Shown here: in pieces, positions 6,757 to 14,822 of the stretch
How positions within the stretch are numbered: position 1 is the first letter of the stretch
Layout: each line of letters opens with the position of its first letter
Origin: Acidobacteriota bacterium
Lineage (GTDB): Bacteria; Acidobacteriota; Terriglobia; Terriglobales; Acidobacteriaceae
Direction of reading: 5' to 3'
Assembly: GCA_003224755.1 (NCBI GenBank)
Contig: QHZR01000049.1
Span: 1-44,564, forward strand
DNA length: 44,564 bases
Notes under the pieces: generated by a model
Seen by the model: only the letters and a program-made list of their open reading frames with translations
Told to the model about the DNA's origin: nothing
The model's database searches: none
Program-made: the position numbers and the translations under genes

Positions 6757-8064
6757 TTGAAGCAATCGTCACAATCTCACAGTCTTCTGATTCGCAACGG
6801 TCACCTGATTGATCCAGTGGCGCGGGTGGACGCGCTGATGGACATCCTGTTGCGCGACGGTCAAGTCTCGGAAATTGCTCCGCCTAACAAAATCCGGAGC
6901 GGCGCGGACGAGAAATTTGATGCCAAGGGTTTGATCGTTGCCCCGGGATTCATTGATCTGCACGTGCATTTGCGCGAACCCGGCCAGAATTACAAAGAGA
7001 CCATCGCGTCAGGAACCGCAGCGGCAGCCGCCGGCGGATTCACCTCGGTGTGCTGCATGCCGAATACGATGCCGGTGCTCGATTCACCAGAGTGGGTCAC
7101 CTGGGTCCGGCAGCCCCAACGCGGCGCCGTGGTCAATGTCTTTCCAGTGGGCTCTGCAACGCAGGCCAGCAAGGGCGCAGTGCTCACGGATTTTCGTGCA
7201 TTGCAGCGGGCGGGCGCGGTTGCCGTAACTGACGATGGGAAGCCCATCCTGAATGAGACCACGATGCGGGACGCGCTTCGAAGTTCCGCTGAGATCAATT
7301 TCCCGATTGTTCAGCATGCCGAAGACACTCGCCTGACGCAGAACTGCTCCATGCACGAAGGCCCAACTTCGTTACGGCTCGGGCTTCGGGGCATGACTGA
7401 CGCGGCTGAGGCGGCAATAGTTGATCGGGACGTGCAACTGGCCCAGCAGTTCAGCGGTGCACGGCTCCATGTTGCGCATCTCTCAACCGCGGAAGCCTTA
7501 ACCGCAGTTCGGCGGGGAAAACGGAATCGCGCGCGCGTGACTTGCGAAGTCACGCCCCACCACTTTGCGCTTACGGATTCCGATGTGCGCGACTACGACA
7601 CGAACTTCAAGATGAACCCGCCGTTGCGCTCGGCGAGTGATCGAGAGGCACTGCTGGCCGCGCTTGGTGACGGTACCGTAGATGCGATCGCCACAGACCA
7701 CGCGCCCCACGCGCCTCACGAAAAGGTTGTCGAGTTTGAGCGCGCCGCTTTTGGGGTCACGGGTCTCGAGACCGCGCTAGGGCTGGCGATCACAGTGTTG
7801 CACGGCCGACAGAAGATGCCGCTGGCGCGTATCGTTGAGTTGCTCACCGCCGGACCGGCGCGAGTGGTGGATTTGCGTGGCCGCGGCACACTGTTACGCG
7901 GCAGCCACGCCGACGTGACTATCTTTGATCCCAAGAAACGTTGGACCTTCGACGCGGCGAAGTCCCGCTCCAAGTCCCACAACACGCCCTTTGACGGATG
8001 GCAGATGACGGGTAAGGTTGTGGCGACGATTGTTGCCGGAAGAATTGTTTACCGGTCGAGTTGA
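6757..8064 (+). CDS. pyrC: Dihydroorotase
   Basis: Cyclises carbamoyl-aspartate to dihydroorotate, the third step of pyrimidine synthesis. The 435-residue amidohydrolase is of the class I (longer) type. GFIDLHVHLREPG has the metal-binding His69 and His71. Also present are NTMPV, a VQHAED segment, VAHLSTAEAL, the EVTPHHFAL metal-site motif, the NPPLRS substrate loop, and ATDHAPH with catalytic Asp314. Start TTG 6757 has a GTTAGGA-type ribosome site 6-12 bases upstream. It belongs to pyrR-pyrB-pyrC but is separated from pyrB by 451 bases holding the GxxExxY element, so transcription must pass through the insert or start within it. It converges with the TPR gene 23 bases downstream. Confidence 0.95.
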   Translation: MKQSSQSHSLLIRNGHLIDPVARVDALMDILLRDGQVSEIAPPNKIRSGADEKFDAKGLIVAPGFIDLHVHLREPGQNYKETIASGTAAAAAGGFTSVCCMPNTMPVLDSPEWVTWVRQPQRGAVVNVFPVGSATQASKGAVLTDFRALQRAGAVAVTDDGKPILNETTMRDALRSSAEINFPIVQHAEDTRLTQNCSMHEGPTSLRLGLRGMTDAAEAAIVDRDVQLAQQFSGARLHVAHLSTAEALTAVRRGKRNRARVTCEVTPHHFALTDSDVRDYDTNFKMNPPLRSASDREALLAALGDGTVDAIATDHAPHAPHEKVVEFERAAFGVTGLETALGLAITVLHGRQKMPLARIVELLTAGPARVVDLRGRGTLLRGSHADVTIFDPKKRWTFDAAKSRSKSHNTPFDGWQMTGKVVATIVAGRIVYRSS

Positions 8065-8087
8065 GCCTTTCACGGTTCGCGTGCGCG

Positions 8088-9707
8088 CTACTGGGCTATT
8101 CGGGCCATCGCCGCAACTTTCTTTTTCGCCGTAACCAATTCTGGCCGCTCGTCACCGACTGCGATCTCGGTCAATTTCTGAAAGAATTGGTTCGCGAGAG
8201 TTGCGTTTCCTGCCGCCTCAGCCGCACTCGCCGCACCGTAGAGCGCGTTGAAGCGATTTGGTGCAATCTTTAGCACCGCCTCGTATTCCTCGAACGCCGC
8301 TTGCGGCTGATTGTCAATAGACAAAAGCTCCGCCAGCATCTCTCGCGCTGGAATTACTGCTCCCGGGGTGACGGCGTGCTTGTCCATGCTTTCTTCCAGT
8401 TCCGCTGCTGAGCGCATAGTCGCAAGCGCATCTGATGCTTTCCCGTTCTTTTCAGAAATCCATGCAGCAACTTCGCGGCGCTGAACTTCGATCTGCTTGG
8501 ACCAATATTGATCCAGACTCGCGGCGGAATCTCCAAGTGAGGCAAGCGTCTGTTCGGCCTTTGACGCGGCTGCAATATCTCCACTTCGTGCATTTCCTGT
8601 CCCGATCGCCATCCACGTGATGGCCCGAGCCCACGGGACGCCGCTCTCACTCGCTTTCAAAGCACTCGCCTCTTTCCACTCTCGCCGCTCGAGTGCATAG
8701 CGTGCGGGGATTGCTGTGGTGGCGTAGTCCCCGGTTAACGTCAAACCTGCAACAGGCCCCAGCGCATTCGTTTCGTCGAGCACTGCCCTCGCCTGTTTTA
8801 CGCGCCCGCTCTGCAGATAGGCATACTCGAGGTAATCCATAGCGTGGAGCCGCTGGTCACGGGCCTCCCCATTGTGCGATGTGGCTTCGTCAATAGTGGC
8901 TAATTTAGCTGACCGAATATTAGAGCTGATGGCTTCATCCCAAGAACCGACGCGAGTGAAAATGTGCGAAGGCATATGGTTCGCATGGGCTGAAGCCGGA
9001 GCAATTTTGGCATAGAGCCGCGCAGCTTCGAGTCCTTTTTCCGCAAGCACCGGATTGTCGTAGCAGTGGATTATGTAATGCGTTACCCCCGGATGGTGCG
9101 GCTGTTTGACGAAAAGGGGATCGAGAATCTCACCACACTTGCGCTGATTGGCAAAGGTCTTGTCGGTCTTGGGCGCGGTGATGTACAAGGTCAGAGCGTG
9201 GAAGATCGCGGCTTCGGTGTCGTCCGGATAGGCCGCCTGTAACTCGGCCATCTTCTGTTCGAATCGCTGGGCGTGAGCGTATTTGTCTTTGTCGTCAACC
9301 TTGTAGATCTCGGCGAGAGCATCAATGTAGGCCTTTTCGCGCGCGGTAGTCGCAGTGTTCGCGGTCGCGATTCCCTGGGCACTGTGCAGCGCCGCACGCC
9401 CTGCGTTCAGGTCTCCGTTGTCCCAAAGTCCGTGATAGTGCGACATGGCGATTCCCCAGTACGCCATGGCACATGTGGGATCTTGCTTGGCGGCTTTCAG
9501 GAAAGTTTCACGGGTTCTTTCGTATTGGAAGGAATGCAGCAGAGCTACTGCACGATTGAACGACGCCGTGACTTGCGGCGAGCACGAAGTCGCAAACTGA
9601 ACCGAGCCGATCTCATCTTCGGTCAAGGCGTGGTGGTGACCTTCATCGGCGAAAGATGTGCCAATGATTAAAAAGAAGCCGGCAATCAGAGCTGAAAATA
9701 ACCGCAT
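8088..9707 (-). CDS. Secreted TPR-repeat protein, unknown function
   Basis: A 539-residue protein with a signal peptide (MRLFSALIAGFFLIIGTSFA). After a His-rich start (DEGHHHALTEDEIG) come tetratricopeptide-like helical repeats, for example FNRAVALLHSFQYERTRETF followed by AAKQDPTCAMAYWGIAMSHY, and near the C-terminus AFEEYEAVLKIAPNRFNALY. Conserved-looking Cys and His residues (TCAMAYWG, HYIIHCYDNP, HANHMPSHIFTRVGSWDEAI) are typical of a family common in soil Acidobacteria and other environmental bacteria. No enzymatic motif was recognised. It probably acts in the periplasm as a scaffold. It is transcribed away from the palindrome cluster at 9882-10129, which lies in its upstream region. Confidence 0.85.
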   Translation of the reverse strand: MRLFSALIAGFFLIIGTSFADEGHHHALTEDEIGSVQFATSCSPQVTASFNRAVALLHSFQYERTRETFLKAAKQDPTCAMAYWGIAMSHYHGLWDNGDLNAGRAALHSAQGIATANTATTAREKAYIDALAEIYKVDDKDKYAHAQRFEQKMAELQAAYPDDTEAAIFHALTLYITAPKTDKTFANQRKCGEILDPLFVKQPHHPGVTHYIIHCYDNPVLAEKGLEAARLYAKIAPASAHANHMPSHIFTRVGSWDEAISSNIRSAKLATIDEATSHNGEARDQRLHAMDYLEYAYLQSGRVKQARAVLDETNALGPVAGLTLTGDYATTAIPARYALERREWKEASALKASESGVPWARAITWMAIGTGNARSGDIAAASKAEQTLASLGDSAASLDQYWSKQIEVQRREVAAWISEKNGKASDALATMRSAAELEESMDKHAVTPGAVIPAREMLAELLSIDNQPQAAFEEYEAVLKIAPNRFNALYGAASAAEAAGNATLANQFFQKLTEIAVGDERPELVTAKKKVAAMARIAQ

Positions 9708-9881
9708 AAATCCTCCGAAAGCGAAGTCGAGGGGACCAGATTGGGAAGTATAAACCCAGGCAGCAGGAGGAAAGTAGAACTAGGGCCAGACAATGAGTGC
9801 TTCTATGAGAAGGTCATAAAAGTCAAGGCCGACGTGGCGGCATCCTTATTACTTTTTTCCGAGCTGCATTAGACCTCCGCT

Positions 9882-9952
9882 GGTGACTTGGGAGCTGTCA
9901 AGGGCGCCGTGAAGGGGCGTTCATCTTGACCCTTGACAGCTCCCAAGTCACC
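9882..9952. repeat. Perfect 23-bp inverted repeat
   Basis: The left arm 9882-9904 (starting GGTGACTTGG) and right arm 9930-9952 (ending CCAAGTCACC) are perfectly complementary, with a 25-base spacer. As RNA this would be a very stable stem-loop on either strand. Confidence 0.9.
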
Positions 9953-9966
9953 TCACAATCGAACTC

Positions 9967-10004
9967 GGAACGAAGCGAAACGCAGTTCAGTTGAGCTTCG
10001 TTCC
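9967..10004. repeat. Perfect 10-bp inverted repeat
   Basis: GGAACGAAGC (9967-9976) pairs with GCTTCGTTCC (9995-10004) around an 18-base spacer. It is the middle hairpin of the cluster. Confidence 0.75.
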
Positions 10005-10049
10005 TTAGTGGAGTGGGGTTCGCCTTTTCTCGAGCACTCTCGTCGTGGA

Positions 10050-10129
10050 GGTGTAAAAGGAAGTGTGTCAATCGCCATCGGTTCCCATTCTCCTCTTCCG
10101 ATGGTCATTTACACACTTCCTTTTACACC
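10050..10129. repeat. 80-base two-part hairpin with a 19-bp perfect outer stem
   Basis: The outer arms 10050-10068 (starting GGTGTAAAAGG) and 10111-10129 (ending CCTTTTACACC) are perfectly complementary. Inside, CCATCGG (10075-10081) pairs with CCGATGG (10098-10104), separated from the outer stem by 6-base internal-loop strands. This is an architecture expected of a structured RNA or a palindromic repeat. Confidence 0.88.
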
Positions 10130-10196
10130 CTCGTCTCGGCTAGGCCTCACCTAAACCGTCGCGCCACCCCTCGACTTCACCCAGTCATTCCGCGAA

Positions 10197-11408
10197 CTAG
10201 AGAATCCCCATCCTCTTACCCACACGCTTCAGCGTCTCTAACGCTTTCTGTAACTCCGCGTGAGTATGCGTCGCTGTCATGATTGTACGCACGCGGGCTT
10301 TGCCTTCGGGCACAGTTGGGTATGTGATTCCTGTCCCGAGCACGCCTTCTTTGAACAACTCGCGCGAAAAGTCCATGGTGAGCTTGCCGTCGCCGATGAT
10401 GATGGGTGTGATCGGAGTCTCGCTGGCGGGAGTTGTCTTGCCACCGATGTCGAAGCCAAGCAGCCCAAGTTCTTTCTTCCAGAAGCGCGTATTTTCCCAG
10501 AGCTTCTCGATGCGTTCCGGTTCATGTTCCAGCACGTCGAAAGCGGCAATGCACGTTGCCGCAACCGACGGCGGATGCGAAGTAGAGAATAGAAACGGAC
10601 GCGCGCGGTGATAGAGAAAATCAATCAGGTCGCGCGATCCGCAGACATAGCCGCCCAGCGCGCCAATTGCCTTGGATAGCGTTCCGACCTGAATATCCAC
10701 GCGGCCATGCACCTTGAAGTGGTCAATCGTGCCACGGCCATTCCGGCCCAATACGCCTGAGGCGTGGGCATCGTCCACCATCATGATCGCGCCATATTTT
10801 TCGGCCAGATCACAAAGCCCTGGTAGTGGCCCGATGTCGCCATCCATCGAGAAGACCCCGTCACTGATCAGTAGCTTCTTGCCGGGTTCATTCTTCACGC
10901 TGGCCAGCTTGGCCTCAGCATCCGCGAGATTCTTGTGCTCAAATACGAGAATCTTTGCGCGGGAAAGCCGTGCACCGTCAATGATCGAAGCATGATTGAG
11001 CTGGTCGGAAATGATGAAATCTTCCTTGCCCAACACTGCCGATACCGTTCCGGCGTTTGCGGCGAATCCGGATTGAAAGACCACGCAGGCTTCAACATTC
11101 TTGAAGCGCGCGATTTTCTCCTCCAGCTCCATGTGGATTTTCATGGTGCCGGCGATTGTGCGAACCGCGCCCGATCCAACGCCGTACTTACGAGTAGCGT
11201 CGAGCGCGGCCTCGCGCAACTTGGGATGAGTGGTCAGACCGAGATAATTGTTCGAGGCCAGATTGATTACACGCTTGCCATCGAAGGTGCAGACCGGCGC
11301 CTGCTCGTCATCGAGCACGCGCAACTGGAAATGGGTACCCTTGGCCTTAAGTTCGTTGAGTTGATCGGATAAGTAAGAAAGAGGATCGGTGCGCGTCGCG
11401 GTCGGCAT
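10197..11408 (-). CDS. kbl: Glycine C-acetyltransferase / alpha-oxoamine synthase
   Basis: A PLP-dependent alpha-oxoamine synthase of about 400 residues. It shows NLASNNYLGLTTHPKL, GSGAVRTIAGT, the PLP motifs DDAHASGVLG and TLSKAIGALGGYVCG (Schiff-base Lys in TLSKA), and FSTSHPPSVAA. The closest fit is 2-amino-3-ketobutyrate CoA ligase, which makes glycine and acetyl-CoA in threonine breakdown. 8-Amino-7-oxononanoate synthase (bioF) is a close relative and cannot be excluded by eye. No tdh or bio gene is adjacent. ATG 11408 (MPTATRT) is preferred because GGAG lies 8-12 bases upstream; ATG 11423 would add five residues. It is divergent from the LysE exporter. Confidence 0.85.
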   Translation of the reverse strand: MPTATRTDPLSYLSDQLNELKAKGTHFQLRVLDDEQAPVCTFDGKRVINLASNNYLGLTTHPKLREAALDATRKYGVGSGAVRTIAGTMKIHMELEEKIARFKNVEACVVFQSGFAANAGTVSAVLGKEDFIISDQLNHASIIDGARLSRAKILVFEHKNLADAEAKLASVKNEPGKKLLISDGVFSMDGDIGPLPGLCDLAEKYGAIMMVDDAHASGVLGRNGRGTIDHFKVHGRVDIQVGTLSKAIGALGGYVCGSRDLIDFLYHRARPFLFSTSHPPSVAATCIAAFDVLEHEPERIEKLWENTRFWKKELGLLGFDIGGKTTPASETPITPIIIGDGKLTMDFSRELFKEGVLGTGITYPTVPEGKARVRTIMTATHTHAELQKALETLKRVGKRMGIL

Positions 11409-11484
11409 TCTCCCAACTCCCATGAAACTTTCGGCGACCCATTGGGGCCGCTAAACGTCTAATCATATTCCAGGAGAAACCACC

Positions 11485-12123
11485 ATGCCTGACCTGTCTC
11501 ATTTCACGTTCTTCGTTGTAGCCGCAATCATGCTAAACGCCATACCCGGGCCGGCAGTGCTTTACATTGTGACTCGCAGCATTGACCAGGGCCGAGCGGC
11601 GGGGCTTATGTCGGTGCTAGGGGTTGCGGTAGGCTCCATGGTCCATGTGACCGCAGCGGCACTGGGACTCTCCGCACTGCTGCTTTCGTCTTCGATCGCA
11701 TTTGAGAGTGTCAAGTACCTTGGGGCGGCATACCTGATCTTTTTGGGTGTGCAGAAGTTCGTCAAGCATGAGGATACGTCTGAGAGAATCGAGCGCGACG
11801 TTCCGGGCCCCTTCCAAATTTTTTATCAGGGCGTCTTGGCGAATACTTTAAATCCTAAGACGGCACTTTTCTTCTTCGCATTTTTGCCACAGTTTGTGAA
11901 TATTTCGCGAGGCTCGGTCGCGCTACAGATTCTGTTTCTTGGGCTCACTTTTACTTTGCTCGGAATTTGTAGCGATGGAACGTGGGCGCTGCTGGCAAGT
12001 TCGCTGGGCGACAAACTAAAGCGCAGTACCTCATTCCTTCGTGGCTGGCGCTATGTCGCGGGCAGTGTGTACCTGGGCCTGGGGCTGGCGACTGCGTTTT
12101 CGGGATCGCGCAAGAGCAACTAA
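11485..12123 (+). CDS. LysE/RhtB-family amino-acid exporter
   Basis: A 212-residue inner-membrane protein of the LysE/RhtB translocator family, about six hydrophobic segments. It has the family's N-terminal NAIPGPAVLYIV motif, GLMSVLGVAVGS, the YLGAAYLIFLGVQ helix, and the central GVLANTLNPKTALFFFAFLPQFV motif. Members export amino acids such as lysine, homoserine, threonine or leucine; the substrate here cannot be read from sequence. The ATG at 11485 is preceded by CAGGAGAAACC, a good ribosome site. It is divergent from kbl (76-bp gap), and a threonine/glycine connection is possible but inferred. It converges with the HAD gene 9 bp downstream. Confidence 0.9.
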   Translation: MPDLSHFTFFVVAAIMLNAIPGPAVLYIVTRSIDQGRAAGLMSVLGVAVGSMVHVTAAALGLSALLLSSSIAFESVKYLGAAYLIFLGVQKFVKHEDTSERIERDVPGPFQIFYQGVLANTLNPKTALFFFAFLPQFVNISRGSVALQILFLGLTFTLLGICSDGTWALLASSLGDKLKRSTSFLRGWRYVAGSVYLGLGLATAFSGSRKSN

Positions 12124-12132
12124 ACACGAGAT

Positions 12133-12840
12133 TCAACTGGCGGCGAGGTCCGCGAGTTCTTGCAGGGTGGCAACTTTGGCATCCGGCTCCGCGGAAGCTT
12201 TTTTCGCCGCACCAGCACCGGGACGAGCAGAAGCCCGATTCACCCAGGCGGTTGCAATGCCCAGAGCTTTCGCGGGAACGAGATCGTGATAGAGGCTTTG
12301 CCCGGCATGTAGCCACTGCGCGACGGGTATGCCGCTCTTTTTCTGTGCTAACTGGAATATCTTGTGCGAGGGCTTGTAAGCCCGCGCCTGTCCGGCAGTA
12401 GTCACGAAATTGAAATCGGTCTGTAGCTGAGGAGCGGTTGCTGCGAACAGATCATCATCTACATTCGAGATGATTCCGAGCTGAAATCTGGCATGAAGTT
12501 GCCGAAGCGCAGCGACCGTGTCCGGGAAAGGTCGCCAGTTCGCTAGTGAGTCCGGCAGTGAATTTTGCTCCGCGACAGACGCCTGAAAGCCGAGCCGCTC
12601 ACCAAAGCCCCGTACAACGCCGCTCAGGACTTCGCGGTAGGGGCGGAATTCTCCCGCCTCGGCCTCGGCTTCGAGTTCGCCGTAGAGGCCCAAAATGTCT
12701 GCATCGCTCAGTTCAGCGCCATGCGATGAAAGAATCGGACGGACTGCAGAAAGAATTCCACTCTCCCAATCAATCAGCGTGCCGTAGCAATCGAAGGTAA
12801 TTATGCAAATGGATGAGAAGTCTTTTGCGGAGACGTGCAT
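12133..12840 (-). CDS. HAD-superfamily hydrolase, haloacid dehalogenase type II-like
   Basis: 235 residues with all HAD motifs. ITFDCYGTLIDWESG contains the nucleophile Asp and the DxxGTL(I)D signature of the haloacid dehalogenase branch. IISNVDDDLF is motif II, RAYKPSHKIF carries the motif III Lys, and LHAGQSLYHDLVPAKALG is the acidic motif IV. The substrate may be a haloacid or a phosphorylated metabolite; family knowledge does not decide this. The N-terminus MHVSAKDFSS leaves no later usable start before the nucleophile. The start codon lies 10 bases downstream of the terminator hairpin at 12851-12877 and no ribosome site is visible. Confidence 0.88.
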   Translation of the reverse strand: MHVSAKDFSSICIITFDCYGTLIDWESGILSAVRPILSSHGAELSDADILGLYGELEAEAEAGEFRPYREVLSGVVRGFGERLGFQASVAEQNSLPDSLANWRPFPDTVAALRQLHARFQLGIISNVDDDLFAATAPQLQTDFNFVTTAGQARAYKPSHKIFQLAQKKSGIPVAQWLHAGQSLYHDLVPAKALGIATAWVNRASARPGAGAAKKASAEPDAKVATLQELADLAAS

Positions 12841-12850
12841 GAAATAAAAA

Positions 12851-12877
12851 TACCCCAGAGCGTGAAGTTCTGGGGTA
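12851..12877 (-). terminator. Rho-independent terminator of the glycine-zipper lipoprotein gene
   Basis: TACCCCAGA (12851-12859) and TCTGGGGTA (12869-12877) form a 9-bp stem with a 9-base loop. On the minus strand the stem is followed by TTTTTATTTC, a U-rich tract. It lies just downstream of the gene ending at 12895 and just upstream of the HAD start codon at 12840. Confidence 0.82.
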
Positions 12878-12894
12878 GAGGGATTCCAGCATTT

Positions 12895-13575
12895 TTACTT
12901 TCTGATCTTCAACGGAGCTGACAATGCGAACGACACTGCTGTCTCCGCAGGCAGAACAATTTCTTTGTTTCCGGTGTAGGCGGCGCCGGCTGTTCCCGCC
13001 CCAGCCCCGGCCGCACCACCGATTAAAGCGCCTTTGCCGCCGCCAGCGAGCCCGCCGATTAGAGCGCCGAGTCCAGCGCCGCCTCCGGCCATCACCCCGG
13101 TTCGCTTACCCTTGCCCTTAAGCGTCTGCGTGAAGGTTGCGGTTTGTACCGGCAATTGCTCGCCGCTGACAGTAATCGAATTCAATTTCAATTGGAGCAG
13201 GGCACCTCCGGCAAAACGGCCAAGGGGCTTCGCATCTACGACTACTCCTTCCACTTTCGCGCCTGCGCGGATTGCCACTTCGCCATTAACATCCACCGCC
13301 TTCGCCAGGCTGCCACCAAAACTTTGGCCCGGTTGGCTGACCTTCGAGCCGACTTCATCTGCAAGACGCACGGTCACCACTTTGCCGCTGGGTACTGTGA
13401 TGGTCTCGGGGACGCGGGCCTGCTTAGAACCGGCTTCCGACCCGGACGGAGTTCCCTGTGTATTGTCTGGACTCTGCGCAGCAGAATTGTCATTTGAAGT
13501 CTGACTCGGTTTGGTGCAACCGAAGCTGCCGAGCAAAACAAAACTCAAAATAAGCACACCAATGCGAAACTTCAT
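12895..13575 (-). CDS. Glycine-zipper lipoprotein
   Basis: 226 residues from ATG 13575, chosen because GGGAGGA precedes it; a longer frame to 13626 lacks support. The signal segment MKFRIGVLILSFVLLGSFGC ends in a Cys suited to lipid attachment, then a low-complexity Ser/Gln/Asn region. The middle part (PETITVPSGKVVTVRLADEV) resembles domains found before glycine zippers. The C-terminal half has a long Gly/Ala run (GVMAGGGAGLGALIGGLAGG and on) typical of glycine-zipper outer-membrane or periplasmic proteins that insert into or associate with membranes. The specific role is unknown. It is a monocistronic unit ended by the terminator at 12851-12877. Confidence 0.82.
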   Translation of the reverse strand: MKFRIGVLILSFVLLGSFGCTKPSQTSNDNSAAQSPDNTQGTPSGSEAGSKQARVPETITVPSGKVVTVRLADEVGSKVSQPGQSFGGSLAKAVDVNGEVAIRAGAKVEGVVVDAKPLGRFAGGALLQLKLNSITVSGEQLPVQTATFTQTLKGKGKRTGVMAGGGAGLGALIGGLAGGGKGALIGGAAGAGAGTAGAAYTGNKEIVLPAETAVSFALSAPLKIRK

Positions 13576-13662
13576 ACGTCCTCCCTTGTGTACAACTGAT
13601 TTATCAGACGGGAACCGAAGGGGCAACTCACAACAGTACAGGCGCTTCCGGGAAATTGGAAG

Positions 13663-14757
13663 TTAGATAATCTTGTCCCCCTGCGGAAGCGAAGGGGCTG
13701 CGGCCACAGGTTCAACGCTCGTCTGAGTATCGAGTATCGCCGCGGATTCGGCGGCGGAGGCAACGGCCGCGGCAGCCACCTTGACCGGCTCTTTTTTGAG
13801 AAACTTCGCCGTATTCAAGAGGACTCGGCCCAACGACGAGTTGTAGCTGGTCCAGTTCGAGTCGGTTTCCGCCTCACGTTCGAAGTGTGCCCGCATGCTC
13901 TCCATCTTCGAATCCAGATCGTCGAGGTAGTGCAGCATGAGCGCCTCGGGAAACATGGGAAGTTTCGGCGATCCAAACTCGTAGTGGCCGTGATGGCTGA
14001 TGATCAGGTGCTCTAACAGCGTTTTCAATTCGTCAGGGAAACCAGGAATGGCCGCGATCTTGGCCTGCAGCATCTCCAGCTCGATGATCATGTGACCAAG
14101 CAATTGGCCACGGCTGGTGTACGAAAAGGAGCGTGTGTAAGCGAGCTCGTGGATTTTTCCGATATCGTGCAGAAAAGCTCCGGTCAGCAGCAAGTCACGG
14201 TCGATCTGCGGATAATTCCTGCAAACCAGATCGCAAGAGCGGAAGAGAGACAAAACATGGTCCAGAAGTCCGCCGATATAGGCGTGATGAAGGGTCTTGG
14301 CGGCAGGGGCGCTGCGATAAGCCGCGGCGATTTCCGGATCAGACATGAATGCCTGCACAACCGCTTTGAGATTCTCGTCCTGAAAGGAATTGATGAATTC
14401 GGCGAGGGTTAGCCACAACTCGTCAATATTTTTGGTGGTCTTTGGAAGGTAATCGGCAAAATCCACTTCCGAATCCGCCATCCGGCGCAGCTTGTGGATG
14501 GTGATCTGAAAACGGTTCTTGTACTTATTGAGCAGCCCCTTGACTTTCAGGAAGTCGTCTTGCTCGAAGGCGTCGAGGGCATCCTCGACGTTGTCCCACA
14601 TTTTGGCTTCGATTTGGCCACAACGGTCTGCCAGCGTGAGGGCCAGATATGGCTCTCCGCTCTTCTTCGGCTTCACTTGCTTTGTGGTGACAACGAAACT
14701 CGAAGTGATGACTTTATTTTCGAAGCGCGGGCAATCCGAGAGGAAAAAATCTTTCAT
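13663..14757 (-). CDS. YhaM-like OB-fold/HD-domain 3'-5' exoribonuclease
   Basis: 364 residues with two recognisable domains. An N-terminal OB-fold (about 15-95) has FVVTTKQVKPKKSGEPYLAL and LADRCGQIEAKMWDN. An HD phosphohydrolase domain (about 155-320) has LLDHVLSLF, the metal-binding pair His197-Asp198 in GAFLHDIGKIHEL, and HLIISHHGHYEFGSP. This order matches YhaM/CBF1-type nucleases, which trim RNA or single-stranded DNA from the 3' end. The C-terminal tail is Ala/Val-rich and looks disordered. It lies 65 bp downstream of the PpiC chaperone gene on the same strand. The fold is confident; the substrate is inferred from the family. Confidence 0.85.
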   Translation of the reverse strand: MKDFFLSDCPRFENKVITSSFVVTTKQVKPKKSGEPYLALTLADRCGQIEAKMWDNVEDALDAFEQDDFLKVKGLLNKYKNRFQITIHKLRRMADSEVDFADYLPKTTKNIDELWLTLAEFINSFQDENLKAVVQAFMSDPEIAAAYRSAPAAKTLHHAYIGGLLDHVLSLFRSCDLVCRNYPQIDRDLLLTGAFLHDIGKIHELAYTRSFSYTSRGQLLGHMIIELEMLQAKIAAIPGFPDELKTLLEHLIISHHGHYEFGSPKLPMFPEALMLHYLDDLDSKMESMRAHFEREAETDSNWTSYNSSLGRVLLNTAKFLKKEPVKVAAAAVASAAESAAILDTQTSVEPVAAAPSLPQGDKII

Positions 14758-14822
14758 AGACTCTTGCGGGCGAACACCTGTATCAAAGTTGGCGGCCTTC
14801 GCCGCTTTTGGGCAAGCTTACT

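Larger units (their letters stand above)
9708..10196. other. 489-bp intergenic region with three long palindromes
   Basis: Lies between the stop of kbl and the start of the TPR gene, both on the minus strand. It holds three consecutive inverted repeats (annotated separately) and no convincing coding frame. No T-rich run directly follows any hairpin on either strand, so they are not ordinary intrinsic terminators. Confidence 0.7.

Noticed and set aside
9882-10129. CRISPR-like array
   Set aside because: The hairpins are different sequences without repeated units and regular spacing, and no cas gene is nearby.
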